From NCBI RefSeq assembly GCF_949987535.1, contig NC_080069.1:41033269-41097268 (forward strand): a stretch of DNA of 64,000 nucleotides. The letters run 5' to 3'. Of this stretch, positions 46,835 to 57,785 are shown in pieces. The position numbers and the translations under genes were made by a program. Origin of the DNA: Balaenoptera acutorostrata (Eukaryota; Chordata; Mammalia; Artiodactyla; Balaenopteridae). Within the stretch, counting starts at the first letter, position 1. Each line of letters starts with the position of its first letter. Below the pieces are notes generated by a model, which was given only the letters and a program-made list of their open reading frames with translations, made no database searches and was not told the origin of the DNA.

Positions 46835-47184
46835 CATTCAGACACACACACCATCCCACTTCAACGAACCTATTCCACCCAACCAATTGTAAATTTAAAA
46901 TTTAAATTTTTAAAACTTTAACTTTTATTGTGAAAATTAAAGAAAGGATAAAGCATATTTGTGTGTGTTTGTGTTGGGTGGAAAGGGAACCAGAGGAAAA
47001 GTAGAGGGGAAAAATAATAAAAGGAAAAGAAAAGAAAAGAGAAAATAGGTACCAAGGTACCAAGGCCTGGGATAGCTTTCACCAGTTTACACTGGGTCAA
47101 AAAGAATTAGAGCCACCAAGGTGAAGACCAGAGGTCTGATGACCATCTCGGAGCAGGCAGCCGAGGCTCCCTCAAGAGACAAAA
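46835..47184. other. Non-coding spacer with A-rich tract
   Basis: An A-rich (aaaag)n tract lies at about 47010-47045. Nothing else is recognised. Confidence 0.5.
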
Positions 47185-47330
47185 AAAGCACTGTCCTTAG
47201 AGAGTCAGGGCCAAAAGTATGGATTTCCTAGGTAGAGAGATCTTATTTGTGTGACCTTGCACAAGTTACTTAACTTTCCAAGCCTTTTTTTCCTCACGTG
47301 TAAAGTATGCATGATAACAGTGTCAACATT
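47185..47330 (+). repeat. MIR SINE, forward
   Basis: 'tgtgaccttgcacaagttac', 'ttaactttccaagcc' and 'ctcacgtgtaaagtatgcat' follow MIR. Confidence 0.7.
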
Positions 47331-47359
47331 ACAGACACTGTAACTGTATAACCATAGCC

Positions 47360-47462
47360 CGGGAGGTCAAAGATGGTGTCTGTTTTGATAACTGTGGTAA
47401 TCCCCGCAATACCTGGCTCATGTCTGACCTATAATTGACGATTAATACTTATTGAATTTTGA
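47360..47462 (+). repeat. L2 LINE 3' end, forward
   Basis: 'gtctgttttgataactgtgg', 'taatccccgcaatacctggc' and 'gattaatacttattgaattt' match the L2 terminus. Confidence 0.6.
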
Positions 47463-48837
47463 ATAGACTTGATCTAAGATAAAACAAGATAATGTATTGA
47501 AGAATTTAGTATACTTGTGTCTCAGTTGGAGCCGTGTCAAGGAAAAAGAATTCACGGGATGATGTAGAGACATACGGGCAGGTTAAAGGGACACGCAAGA
47601 GGCGGTGAGGCATGGAGATTGACCATAGTGGGAAGCTTTTCCCACCTCTAGGGTTGAAGGGACAGAGGAGCTCATCGGCATTCAACTCAACAGTGTTTAG
47701 AGCAGGAGGGCCATGGAGAGGTAGCTGGCCTCCCCCAAATCCAGGTGCCTGGGTAAATGCAGAGAGAAAACTTTGTCCAGGGAGTAATCTCTGAAAAGCC
47801 TGAAGCACCCTAATAGACTGTCTTAGTTCATGTTAAAAACCTAGAACTCCCCCAAAAGGCCAAACAGTGCTGGCGCCTCTGTACTTCCCACCCGGCTCAA
47901 GGGTCTTTAGTGAAATTGCATGAACTTATCTGAAGCTGAATGCCAATTCTTAAAGCAATCTAATCTACAGTTTCATTTAGCGATTCAGCAAGACTAATTA
48001 CTGTATGATGAGAATTAGTTGAAAGTGATGGAAGGGTGGCAAATCAACACAAAAGAGGCTTTGCCTTTCCTCCTTGAGAACACAATAAAATTTTTAAAAG
48101 AAGAGAGAGAGAGAGAACTGTCTGTTCATTAGTTTATGGCTGAGCAGAAATTTTAATTCAGTAAACACAGGCGCCGGGGTCTTGTGGTATGTGAGATGTG
48201 ACTTGACCAAATGACTGGAAAATTAGCATGTGCCCTTGGCAGTCTCTCTCAGTCACTGGCTGCAGACGAGACATTAGGGGACAGGAGCGACGACGTGACC
48301 GCACTGCTCAGATGCTGCTCTGTCTCGTTGTGTTTCCTAGGCAAGGAGCCACTCAGGCATCTCCCAACACCTTGTTCCAAAGTGCAGATCCTCTCCAAGG
48401 AGGTGGCAGGATGTGTCCTCAAGCGAAGCTTCCCACCACGTCCCAGACCCGCACCCTCCCCAATGTGGTTTCCCTGCCATCACATACCCTCACCGGAGAG
48501 CAGTGATTGCTCCATTTGAACGAGAAGTACTCCAGCTCAAGAGAGAAGAGAAAATTCGCTTTACAACCATGAAAACCAACAAATCCTTCTTCAGGTACAA
48601 TGGACAAAGCAAACATGCTCTGGGTTTTCATTAGCTAATTACAAACAAATACATACTGGATGCAACTTCTCTGTTTCATAAGGTAAAATTTAGAAAGCAC
48701 GTGCCAAGTTCACTATGGTGCCACTTACTGGCAAGTCAAGATTGGCAAGGGCTTTGTGAGAGGCACGAATTACTGGGGGTAATGGAGAGGTGTTTACTGG
48801 GATAGAAGAGTCTCTCCAGTGACTTCAATTAGCCTTA
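47463..48837. other. Non-coding stretch containing a candidate cryptic exon
   Basis: About 47510-47815 looks like an unassigned old repeat or unique sequence. A (GA)n run lies at 48101-48116. A splice-site-bounded open frame at 48341-48594 is listed separately. No known gene is recognised. Confidence 0.4.
48341..48594 (+). other. Candidate cryptic exon with continuous open frame
   Basis: A pyrimidine-rich tract ending in 'tgtgtttcctag' precedes 48341, and 'cttcttcag|gtacaa' gives a possible donor after 48594. One frame is open across all 254 bases, about 84 codons, and stays open to 48634. The predicted peptide has a basic/acidic stretch (EREVLQLKREEKIRF) but matches nothing I recognise. The segment is GC-richer than its flanks, which favours chance openness. 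No repeat explains it. Treat it as a hypothesis, not a gene. Confidence 0.2.
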
Positions 48838-48852
48838 CAATCCTGCATCTTT
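48838..48852. repeat. Target-site duplication of CHR SINE copy 5, left
   Basis: caatcctgcatctt is repeated at 49213-49226; poly(T) then follows, because the SINE is on the minus strand. Confidence 0.9.
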
Positions 48853-49212
48853 TTTTTAATATAAATTTATTTATTAATTAATTTATTTTTGGCTGCGTTG
48901 GGTCTTCGTTGCTGCGTGCGGGTTTTCTCTAGTTGCGGCAAGCGGGGGCTACTTTTTGTGGCAGTGCGTGGGCTTCTCATTGCGGTGGGTTCTCTTGTTG
49001 TGGAGCACGGGCTCTAGGCGCACGGGCTTCAGTAGTTGTGGCAGGTGGGCTCAGTAGTTGTGGTTCGCGGGCTCTAGAGCACAGGCTCAGTAGTTGTGGT
49101 GCACGGGCTTAGTTGCTCCACAGCCTGTGGGATCTTCCCAGACCAGGGCTCAAACCCATGTCCCCTGCATTGGCAGGCAGATTCTTAACCAACTGCACCA
49201 CCAGGGAAGCCC
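48853..49212 (-). mobile_element. CHR-type tRNA-derived SINE, copy 5, minus strand
   Basis: The head 'cttccctggtggtgcagttg' lies at the right end, read on the minus strand, and the tail (poly(T) and 'ttatttatt' on the plus strand) at the left. The B box reads 'gggtttgagccc'. It contains a tandem repeat of the 'cagtagttgtgg' module (about four copies at 49030-49100), making it longer than the other copies. A 14-bp target-site duplication flanks it. Confidence 0.95.
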
Positions 49213-49226
49213 CAATCCTGCATCTT
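49213..49226. repeat. Target-site duplication of CHR SINE copy 5, right
   Basis: caatcctgcatctt, identical to the left copy. Confidence 0.9.
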
Positions 49227-49384
49227 GACAACAATAATCTCTGCTCAACTGCTAGTGCTGGTAGGAGTGACCACTGGGCATTTGCATGTTCCTGAGGGTT
49301 CCCTAGCCACCTCGCTGGCCTCACCCCAGTCCTGGCCCTGCTCAAAGGTCCAGCCCATGCCCACTAGCTGTTTCAAGCACCAGC

Positions 49385-49600
49385 TCTCAGAGCCAGCCTA
49401 CCTGAATTCAAATCCTGGTGTTACCACTTGTTAGCTAGGTAACCTGGGGCAAGCCCCTCAGTCATTCTGTTCCTCAGTTTCCTAACCTTTCAAATAGGAG
49501 CAATATTAGCTTCGGCCTCATAGGGTTATTGAGAGAACCAGAAAGCACTTAAAACAGGGCTTGGCACACAGTTGGAAATCAACACCTATTAACTATGGCT
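49385..49600 (+). repeat. MIR SINE, forward, nearly complete
   Basis: 'agagccagcctacctgaatt', 'ctcagtttcctaacctttca', 'cctcatagggttattgagag' and 'cagggcttggcacacagttg' match MIR from its tRNA-like part to the tail region. Confidence 0.85.
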
Positions 49601-50439
49601 ACCTTTTAGATCCTATGGTAAATATTGCTTTAAAATGTGTTAGAAAAGGTGGTAACAACAGTAAAAGTACCTTAAATTAAGTGCTGGTAAAAACTTCAGC
49701 GCCACTTACTTAAAATGATTTAACAAGAAAAAAGCCCAAATTACCAAATGTTTCCTAAATAAATGAAATTTTATTATTTCAAACGTGACCAATCATGTGT
49801 TGCCTGCTAGAGCTATCACGAAAAACTATCTCAGAAAGCAGAAAAGTTATTTGTAACCCACTGCCTGTAAATACTTGTTTCTAAGGGAACTTGAAGCAAG
49901 TCTTTCCTTTCAAACAATCTCTCAGCCAATTCGTTTGTTATTTTTATTCTTAGGCAAAGATTTTCAAGTGGATTATTCAAAAGTCAGTTAATGGAGACCC
50001 CCATCCAAATGATTAAAAATTCTGAATTAACGAAGTGAGAACAAAAGAGGAAGACCAGATTTGGGATACGACCTTCAGTGCTTTTCTTCCAGAATCCTCA
50101 AACTACAAAGCATCATTCGAACTCACTGAATAATCATAATATAGGTCCGAACAGACCATGTCCTCTTATTTTATCCAAATCAAATCTGATTATCATCAAT
50201 GTGCAAGAATCACCTGGAGGGAATCTAGGAACAGAATTAGGATAACTCCTGAGAAAGTTCCAAAGTGGTCTTCACTGCTTGGATCACATGCAGAATGACC
50301 CAGGGAGGGAAGTTCCCCTTCATTTAGATTCCGTTATTTGTACCCACGCAATCGCCGTATGACCAATACATGCAAATGAGTCTGTGATTCCAGGGCATTT
50401 ACGGAGGCACACCCAAGCGCAGTGCAAACCCACGTCCTT
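49601..50439. other. Non-coding spacer
   Basis: AT-rich. A MER5-like trace lies at about 50195-50290 ('gcaagaatcacctggaggga'), too short to be sure. Confidence 0.45.
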
Positions 50440-50645
50440 CCAAGTATTTTTATTAGTGATACCGAGTGCCCCCCGCCGCGTGCACTGTCTCATTCAACTC
50501 TCATAGGAGCCCAGTGCGGAGGCACTACTACTATCAGCATCATCTGAGGAATGGAGTCATGAAATAGCTTTCCCAAGGTCATTCAGTTTGTGAGCAAAGC
50601 TGGGATTCAAACCTCCATAGTCTGTGTCCAATGCCTACCACCTCA
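50440..50645 (-). repeat. MIR SINE, reverse
   Basis: 'gcactgtctcattcaactct', 'gctttcccaaggtcattcag' and 'gagcaaagctgggattcaaa' follow the reverse complement of MIR. Confidence 0.75.
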
Positions 50646-51811
50646 AATTACCATACAACTTTCCAATGTCCAACAAAACCTGTTCTCAGCTCAGCAAATT
50701 TAAAAGGGCCTTTAGAAAAAGCACAAGTCACCAGCACTAAACCAGGCTCTTTGAAGAGAGTCAGCATACTTGGCTCAGTAAAACATCAGGTCACGTTTTT
50801 CTAATCCCTAAGTCTTCGATTTGGAGCAAAAACCTTTGCAAGGTTACGGGAACGTGAAAGCAGTCTCAAATGAATCTGAGCTAGGAACCTTGCTTTTAGC
50901 TCCTATCCAAAAAGGGGAAAATGAGGAAGAGACAGTGTGGCCAGGCAGGAAATGGAGACCAAAGGGGTGCGAAGTACAGGCACCAGGTTAACAGTCAAGG
51001 TTCAGGATGGTACCTTATCTTCATGCCCACTTGTCTTCCTCTCTCACCCCCTCCCATGAAGCACAGGTCATCATGTTCATTTGACCACAAAGTTACTTAG
51101 AATGGAGGGGCAGAGCACCAAGTATACCTCCTTCAGGAACCCAAGTCATTCCAAGTTTTGAAAATAGCAAAGAATTTCTCACTGGATATAAGTTTTATTT
51201 TTTTAATTCCCTTAAACTTTTCTGTTGTTTTTTAGGATTGCCTTTTAGCCAATGAAAATAGATCTGATGCAGGAATCAGTAAACCATAAATGTATAACTC
51301 ACATTGATGAAAATCTTAAAAGCCGTATTTTTAGAAGAGACTTATTCCAGAATCTACAGTGGGTTTGGGACTCCCCCCAAACTCCCAGTGACATTTCTCA
51401 CACTTTCTTCTAACACCTTTAGTCTTGGAGACCACTAACGACACACGGGGTGATGGTATGTATTTGAAGAAGGGCGGAAACATACAAGTCCCTACAGAGA
51501 ATGCAAGACACATGGAGATAAATTATAAAATTTTATTGGTTTGTTAAAAAAAAATGAATGAATTCAGCAAGTACATTTATGGTCTATCCACATTGTTAAA
51601 ACAGCACTTAAAAATAAAATAAAAATGATTATCCATTATTTACAGGAAACATGAAAAAAATGACTTTAAGACCTGGAACATTATGGGGAGAAAAACAGGA
51701 CATGAGAATGATTCACAAGCTGCCTATATGGATTACAGCAAATGGATCTGAACACGAAATGAGGATTTGTCTTTCTCTGGAGTCTCTTGCTATTTTTTTC
51801 CTTTTTGTCTT
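50646..51811. other. Non-coding stretch, nothing assigned
   Basis: No gene and no clear repeat. Confidence 0.5.
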
Positions 51812-51905
51812 TTCAGCTTCATTGAGGTATAATCAACAAAGAAAATTGTAAGATATTGAAAGTGTACAGTGTGATGATTTGACATATGTATACATTGTGA
51901 ATAGA
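51812..51905. mobile_element. Old L1 (L1M-type) fragment
   Basis: 'ttcattgaggtataatcaac', 'gaaagtgtacagtgtgatga' and 'ttgacatatgtatacattgt' are diagnostic of the 3' region of older mammalian L1 subfamilies. Only about 95 bp remain. Confidence 0.65.
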
Positions 51906-53849
51906 ATCTCTTGCTATTTTATATTTGTTTATAGAAGCTCCATTCATAACTAGACTGTCTTAAAATAAAGGTGGTGAAAATCTCTGTTCTTTTCTTTGCC
52001 TTTCACACACTTATTTTTCTGTGAAAACTAAGACTCCTGACATAGCCAATGTCAACCCATCTTGGGTGCTCACTAATGACCAGCCCAAGGCTCCAAGCCA
52101 CATTAGCCTGAATTAAACTCAGGGTGATTTCTCTGTAAAAATCAGATGGCTGGGAGGTCCCTTTGTTCCTGAAGACCAAAACAAGGAAATGGGCTAACTT
52201 GAGATGAAAACTGCCTTCTGTAACAACCGTTTTCATGTCACTTTCTGGATTAGGAACTCTGTTAACTTAATTCAGCCTGGCAGCACCCTGCAGAAAATTA
52301 CATCCTTGCCCTGTCCAGCAGGGTCCTTAACCTTCCCAGGTGCGCTTGAATAAACCTGACATGGTTTGCAGGTGCTGTAGGTGTGTGAACACAACAGAAC
52401 GCATTTAATAGAATGTCTACTTCTGTCCTAGTTTCCTGGGAGTCCAGTCTGCTGAGTGGCAGAACCCCGAGGGGTCCGCCGACCTTGACCACACAGGAGT
52501 GGCACAGCCCACGTGGCTGCATGCAGCAACCCTGGGAAGACCCTGGATTTTATGGAATCTGTCTGTTACCTAGAGTCTGGACAAAAGAAGATGAAATGAG
52601 CTCCTATTGTAGTGGGAGGAAATTAGATGAAGACAAAGGGAGGAGTTCTAGACAGAAAACAATAGAGCAGGTGAAAGTGGAAATCATCCACTCTCGGGTG
52701 GAGGGAGAGAAGAGTTAATATCGGTCCCGGTTACTGCTTTGATTCCATTTTGCAATGGAAAAAAAAAATGGTGTGTGCAAAGCAACCAATAAAGCAAATA
52801 AAAATAAACTCTCAGTTTGTCATGGAGTCAATTTAGAGTGTTAGAGAGAGAGAAAAGAGCCAAGGTTTTTAAGACAATCAAGAAAAAAAAAAGAGGAGAG
52901 GAAAAGCAGGAGCGCCTCCATCATGCTGGCCCTCACTCCTGGCAGTGACCTGAATTCCTGCCTGTACTCCTTGAGCTGTTTACTCCTCCAACTGCTGAAT
53001 CCTGATGGCCTCTGCTCTGTCTGAGGGGGAGCTGCAAGCCTCAACCACTCTGGGTGTGATTCAGGATTACCTGAAGGACTTGGAGCTAAAAGCAAAGCTC
53101 TGGGTTCTGCATTGCGGGCTTGGAGCTGGGATTGTTCACGTCTCATCTCTGCTCCCTACTCTTGGAAAGAGGACTCCGCGGGTCAAAAAGAAACCAGTCC
53201 CTGCTGCAGACCAGGAGGGAAAATCCTTGAATCTGACTGTCTCTAAAGTTTGTGGGGATTCACTTCGCCTGTTGAGAGATGGACCTCCTTTGGCCTCAGA
53301 CTGATGTATCAAATGATGACAGTGGGAGTTTCTTCATCTTTCTCAGCTGCCTCGGAGGGTCTCAGTGGGACCCGATTCAAGATACAGGACCTGAACCACG
53401 CCTCTTGAAGAAGACACACCTGTTTTTCTTCTACCAACGGCCCTATCGGTATGTTAAGGACACCCATGAAATGGGGCCATGTGCTTTCCCATCTGAACCT
53501 GGCTGCACCTGAGAGGGCCGAGCGACATGAACACTGGTGAAAAGAAAGTCGTGTCAGACAAAACAGGAAGTAGGACTCACTAGGTGCCTCTGGCCACGTG
53601 GAACTGGGGCCCACTGAGGGATTGGGGGAAAGCATTGCTACAAGAGAGTTCCAGGCAGGGTGAGAGAGCCAAGGTCCCAGCTAGCGAAGCTATAAGACAG
53701 CCCCAAATTAAGTGACATGCTGCAGATCCCTGGGTTGCTAAACTCAAGGGTACTAAAGCGCTCGATGGTGGTGCCAGGAAGTGCTTTAGCAAAGACAAGA
53801 CAGCGGGATACGGTAAGAGAACAATGATCTTGCTTTAAGACCAAAGTAA
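51906..53849. other. Non-coding stretch, nothing assigned
   Basis: Overlapping frames of about 100 codons around 52.4-53.6 kb on both strands have no protein character. No repeat is recognised. Confidence 0.45.
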
Positions 53850-54120
53850 CAAACTGGCAGCCCGCAGACATGTTTTGTTGGCCTACATAATGTTTTAAAA
53901 ATAACTGAGCCAACTTTTTAAAACTAGGGACATTTCAGATAAAATGTCCAGGTTTCAAGTTTCTCTTAAAGAATCAGAAAGTTTGGAAATTTGGGCCTAT
54001 CCCTGGGAGGCACGAGTTGGCTGGGTCTAGGTGACAGCTGCGCCACTGGAGCGGGGGGTGTTCACTTATCCGGCCCACGTTGTTCAGTTAGGGTACCTGC
54101 CTGGCACTGAAATGCCACAG
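53850..54120 (+). repeat. Unnamed interspersed repeat, copy C
   Basis: 'actggcagcccgcagacatg', 'ttttgttggcctacataatg', 'gagccaactttttaaaactag' and 'gtacctgcctggcactgaaa' align with copies B and D. The left edge gives the best-preserved start of the family. Confidence 0.6.
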
Positions 54121-57100
54121 CCTTGTTGGAGGGTGACAGACTTGATTTCAGCAAAACTGCCGCCTTTCCTTCTCTAATGCTGAACAAATGCACGAGACGT
54201 GCCTTTAGGAAGCTCGAAAAAGATTCCTTATAGGGGACATCAAAAGCAAAGGATGACAGAGGTGGTCTGGAGTATAGAAATGAGAAGCTGGGTTACTGAT
54301 TGAGGTCTTCAGGGATTAAAAAAAAAAATGAAAAGAACACAAGACCATACGAAACCATTTTCTAATAGCCTGATGGCTTCATCGTTCCCTAGGAGATGTC
54401 AACTGCTCTTTGATAGATTCAATTGCCTTATCTGTCCACTTTTCTCCATTTTAAAACAAAAATCTAGCTTGCAATTCTTTTAGCTGTTGAGGGCAAATAT
54501 TCTTTTTTTTTTTTTTTTTTTTTTTAGGGTCTGGGATACTTCTAAAATAGTCCTTAAACAGTTCATTGCCTTTTTTATAGCTCCATGGAATAACATAAAA
54601 GCTTTAAAAAAAATTGTACCAAATGGCCGATATTTAAGAACCCTTGCCGTCCTGACAGCCTCTGCTTGGCTCTCAGTTTGAATTTCATTTTTCTTTCAGG
54701 GGGCAGGATTTCTACAATTAGCTGGCCTTTTTGTAAATCAACACTTTTGGGAAAGATCAAAATCTAAGTAGTGACAGGAACAGTCATTCAACAGTGAGCA
54801 AGAAAATGGGAATTCAGAGAATATTCAGACCTCCCCATACGCAGGGTCACCTGCCCTCACATTCAAATATCTTTTTGGAAAGACAGCTTCTGAGAACAGC
54901 AGCCTGTTTATGCTTTGGAGAAACCGCCCTTCTTTCAGGAGTGGGTATAGAATAGCCAAGTCAAATGCTGTAATCCATAGGACTCCGTGAAATGTCTGCA
55001 TCAAGCAATAACATACTTAGCGGCTAATGTAAAAGATACAGTATAAAATATTCATCACGCATAACCTTTTTATATCAAGCGGTGCCTAAATGGATCCTGG
55101 TTTATTGAGATTAATGCCTTGGTTACACAGGATTCAAAACAATGTTTCCGAACATGTTGGACTAGTTAAAAAACTATAAAACCTTAAAGCTGAACTGCAA
55201 AACTTGAGTAACCATCTCCCCTCCAAAAAAGGCTTTTTAAAAACGTCAGTAAGTTTCCAGTTCAGCTGTGGCATCTATATGCAGACGTTAACAGTCAGAG
55301 CCAATTGTGTTTTCAAACAAAATGCTCCAGGCCTGGCTCTGAAGTTCCCCTGACAAGAAAGGTGTGAAGCGGGGCAGCGGCAGCCAAACCTCACTTCAGG
55401 ACAGGGATCCTGCCTGCTACACACTAAGCAAAGCATACAAAGGCCACCGTGAAGGCCAAGTGCGTGAGACAGGTGTCCACATAAGACTAAGTCAGAGATG
55501 CAGGATTCTGTAGCTCTAAGGCTGCCCTTGCAGCATTGAAGCTGGACATTATAAAGCACATATTCATTAGCGACCTGCCACCTCTGTGCTGCTGGGGTCA
55601 GGAAGAGCCGTCCAGCCCAGGAAAACCCAGCAGAGTGTAGTACGTTGTAGGGGGACTAGGCTTCTTAGAATAGAGTCTCCTGCTCACAGCAGGCCAGCCA
55701 TTCTGCTCGCAGGCCTTTTCAGAGTAGAAAAGCTGCACTTCTGTCATGGGAACAGCATGAGACGCTGCGGCCTTCTTACTCGGCAAACTTCTAAAAAGCA
55801 GGTGGATCACAGAGGTCAAATAAAAGGACATATGCACCATATGCATATATTTCACTCTTTTTTCTGGAACTGACTATGACTAACTGAAATCCACAGCCCC
55901 TGACCAAATAGCTTTTTCTTTTCTTTTTTTTTTTTTTTTTTTTTTGCCTGATGATAAACTTTAAGGAAATCATTACTGTTGACTGCATGGCTCTGGACCT
56001 TCATGGCCAGTGAAGAGGAAAGAACCTCTCGGGACATCCCCAAGTCCCCACAGCGATGGTGGATATGCCCTTAACTCTTTTAGTCACTGCCTTCTAGGTG
56101 GAAAAGTGAAACTTTTTGAATTCAGTACTGATTAAACAACAGCAGAAAACAATGCTAAAATTCGTGTTAAATGGAGATTAGACTGTTTAGTGTGTACTTA
56201 CACCTGTCCCTAAATTTAGATTTTTTTAAACTTTGCAGTTCACCTTTAATAAACAGAAACATTGAAAATCAATACATTTCCAGTATGGTCAAACAGCACA
56301 CCTTTCCAAAGAGAAGCACAATCCAATGGCATTTCATTTCCATTTTGTATTTGAACGATTGTGAGAACAAAAGAGAAGCATTAATTTAAGATGTTTTCTT
56401 GACTTTCTTAGCTGCCTGTGAGCTGTCTCTGCATTGGTGTCCCCCATTCACAGCTCACAGCACCTGCAGGCTTCGTGCAGTATCTCCTGCAAACACCACC
56501 CACATCTACCAGAAAACCCCAGATCAGTGGCACTTCCCGGGAGAAGCCAATGCCAGCCCCAAGAGTCCAGCTTACAAGGCAGCACCAACCAACAAGCACC
56601 ACAGCCCCCTTCTCTGTCTTTTCCTTTATTTCAGCTACCCATCCAGTGGGATCTTATGAAACAAAACAAAACCTAAAAGAAACACAAAATAAAACATAAG
56701 TCATGCTCAAAAGAAAAACCAATGGAAATTAACATGCAAGTACGGTCACTATTAAAAGAACATAATAAATAAAAATCAAAATTAAGACACAACATGGAAT
56801 ATGCTTGAAAACGTAAATACAATATAATTACAAAACAGAAATCAGGAGAAAATGGGAGTCTCATTACCGAGCAACTTAGTTTTAAACTTACAACCGATTT
56901 TACGGGACACATGAAACACAGGGAAGAAATGCAAAGGATTTCTGCACACGGTTCCAACCACAACTGTAGCAGATGTTAACATCTTAATTTAAGGGGGAGA
57001 AATCTGTGCACAACATAAGATGACTCCTGAATAATTTTTATATATAGGGAAAAGAATAAAATTCAACAACAAATATCTACCCAAATTCTCATTTTCTTTT

Positions 57101-57274
57101 CCCGCCTATAAAACCAAGTTATTTCTAAAATAACTGATTAATTACTCAGCCATATCAGAGAACTGGCTGGCTTTAACCAGCACAATATTGAGCCCACACG
57201 AAGATTTAGATTCTTTTTCAGAAATCCTACTATTAAATAATTAACCGCCTATATTTAAGTACCATACCATACCT
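54121..57274. other. Non-coding stretch, repeat-poor, two T runs
   Basis: T runs of about 23 at 54503-54525 and about 22 at 55924-55945 are the only clear repeats. About 56400-56680 has all three forward frames open but no gene signature. No gene is recognised. Confidence 0.45.
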
Positions 57275-57410
57275 ATGGCATATATATATAATCTATTACA
57301 TAGCATATGATATACAAAATGAAGTATATTGTATGTATATACATTACTTACACAATATAAGACATATAGTGTCTAGTACATATAATATATAAAACATATA
57401 TAATACTTAA
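57275..57410. repeat. AT-rich low-complexity tract
   Basis: Irregular TATA/ACATA repeats, about 136 bp, directly before an L2 end. Confidence 0.8.
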
Positions 57411-57520
57411 CATCAATTCATTCTACAAACATTTACTGAGAACTGACCAAAGAGTAGACACTGTAATGCATGATGCAAAAATAAAGAAAATGGATTCCTT
57501 GACTTCAAATACTTCACTGG
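57411..57520 (-). repeat. L2 LINE 3' end, reverse
   Basis: 'caattcattctacaaacatt', 'tactgagaactgaccaaaga' and the 'gattccttgacttcaaatac' segment match the reverse L2 terminus. Confidence 0.6.
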
Positions 57521-57549
57521 CCACAGACGGAGAAAGATGAGGGAATAAC

Positions 57550-57785
57550 TTACACAATAGATAACAGCTAATCTACTTTCTGTGGGGCTGTCTTCTAAGC
57601 TCTTTGCCCAAATCAGCCCTTTTAATGTCACTATAACCCTAAGAGATAGGTTCTATTATTGCACTCTCTTTACTGGTGAGAAAACTGAGGCCCAGAGAGT
57701 GAAGCAGCTTGCTCAAGGTTAGACAGCTAGTGTGTGATGGAGCTCAAGTTCTGACCCAGGAGCTCTGATGCTATAGCTATCCTGC
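57550..57785 (-). repeat. MIR SINE, reverse, nearly complete
   Basis: 'aagctctttgcccaaatcag', 'aataaccctaagagataggt', 'aaaactgaggcccagagagt' and 'caaggttagacagctagtgt' follow the reverse complement of MIR, with one or two differences in each phrase. Confidence 0.85.

Noticed and set aside
13248..49212. tRNA genes suggested by A and B boxes at five loci
   Set aside because: The boxes belong to CHR SINEs: no cloverleaf anticodon arm or acceptor stem continues, and target-site duplications and SINE bodies follow.
53005..53304. A 99-codon plus-strand frame starting with an ATG
   Set aside because: Sense and antisense frames overlap and there is no recognised family or splice evidence.
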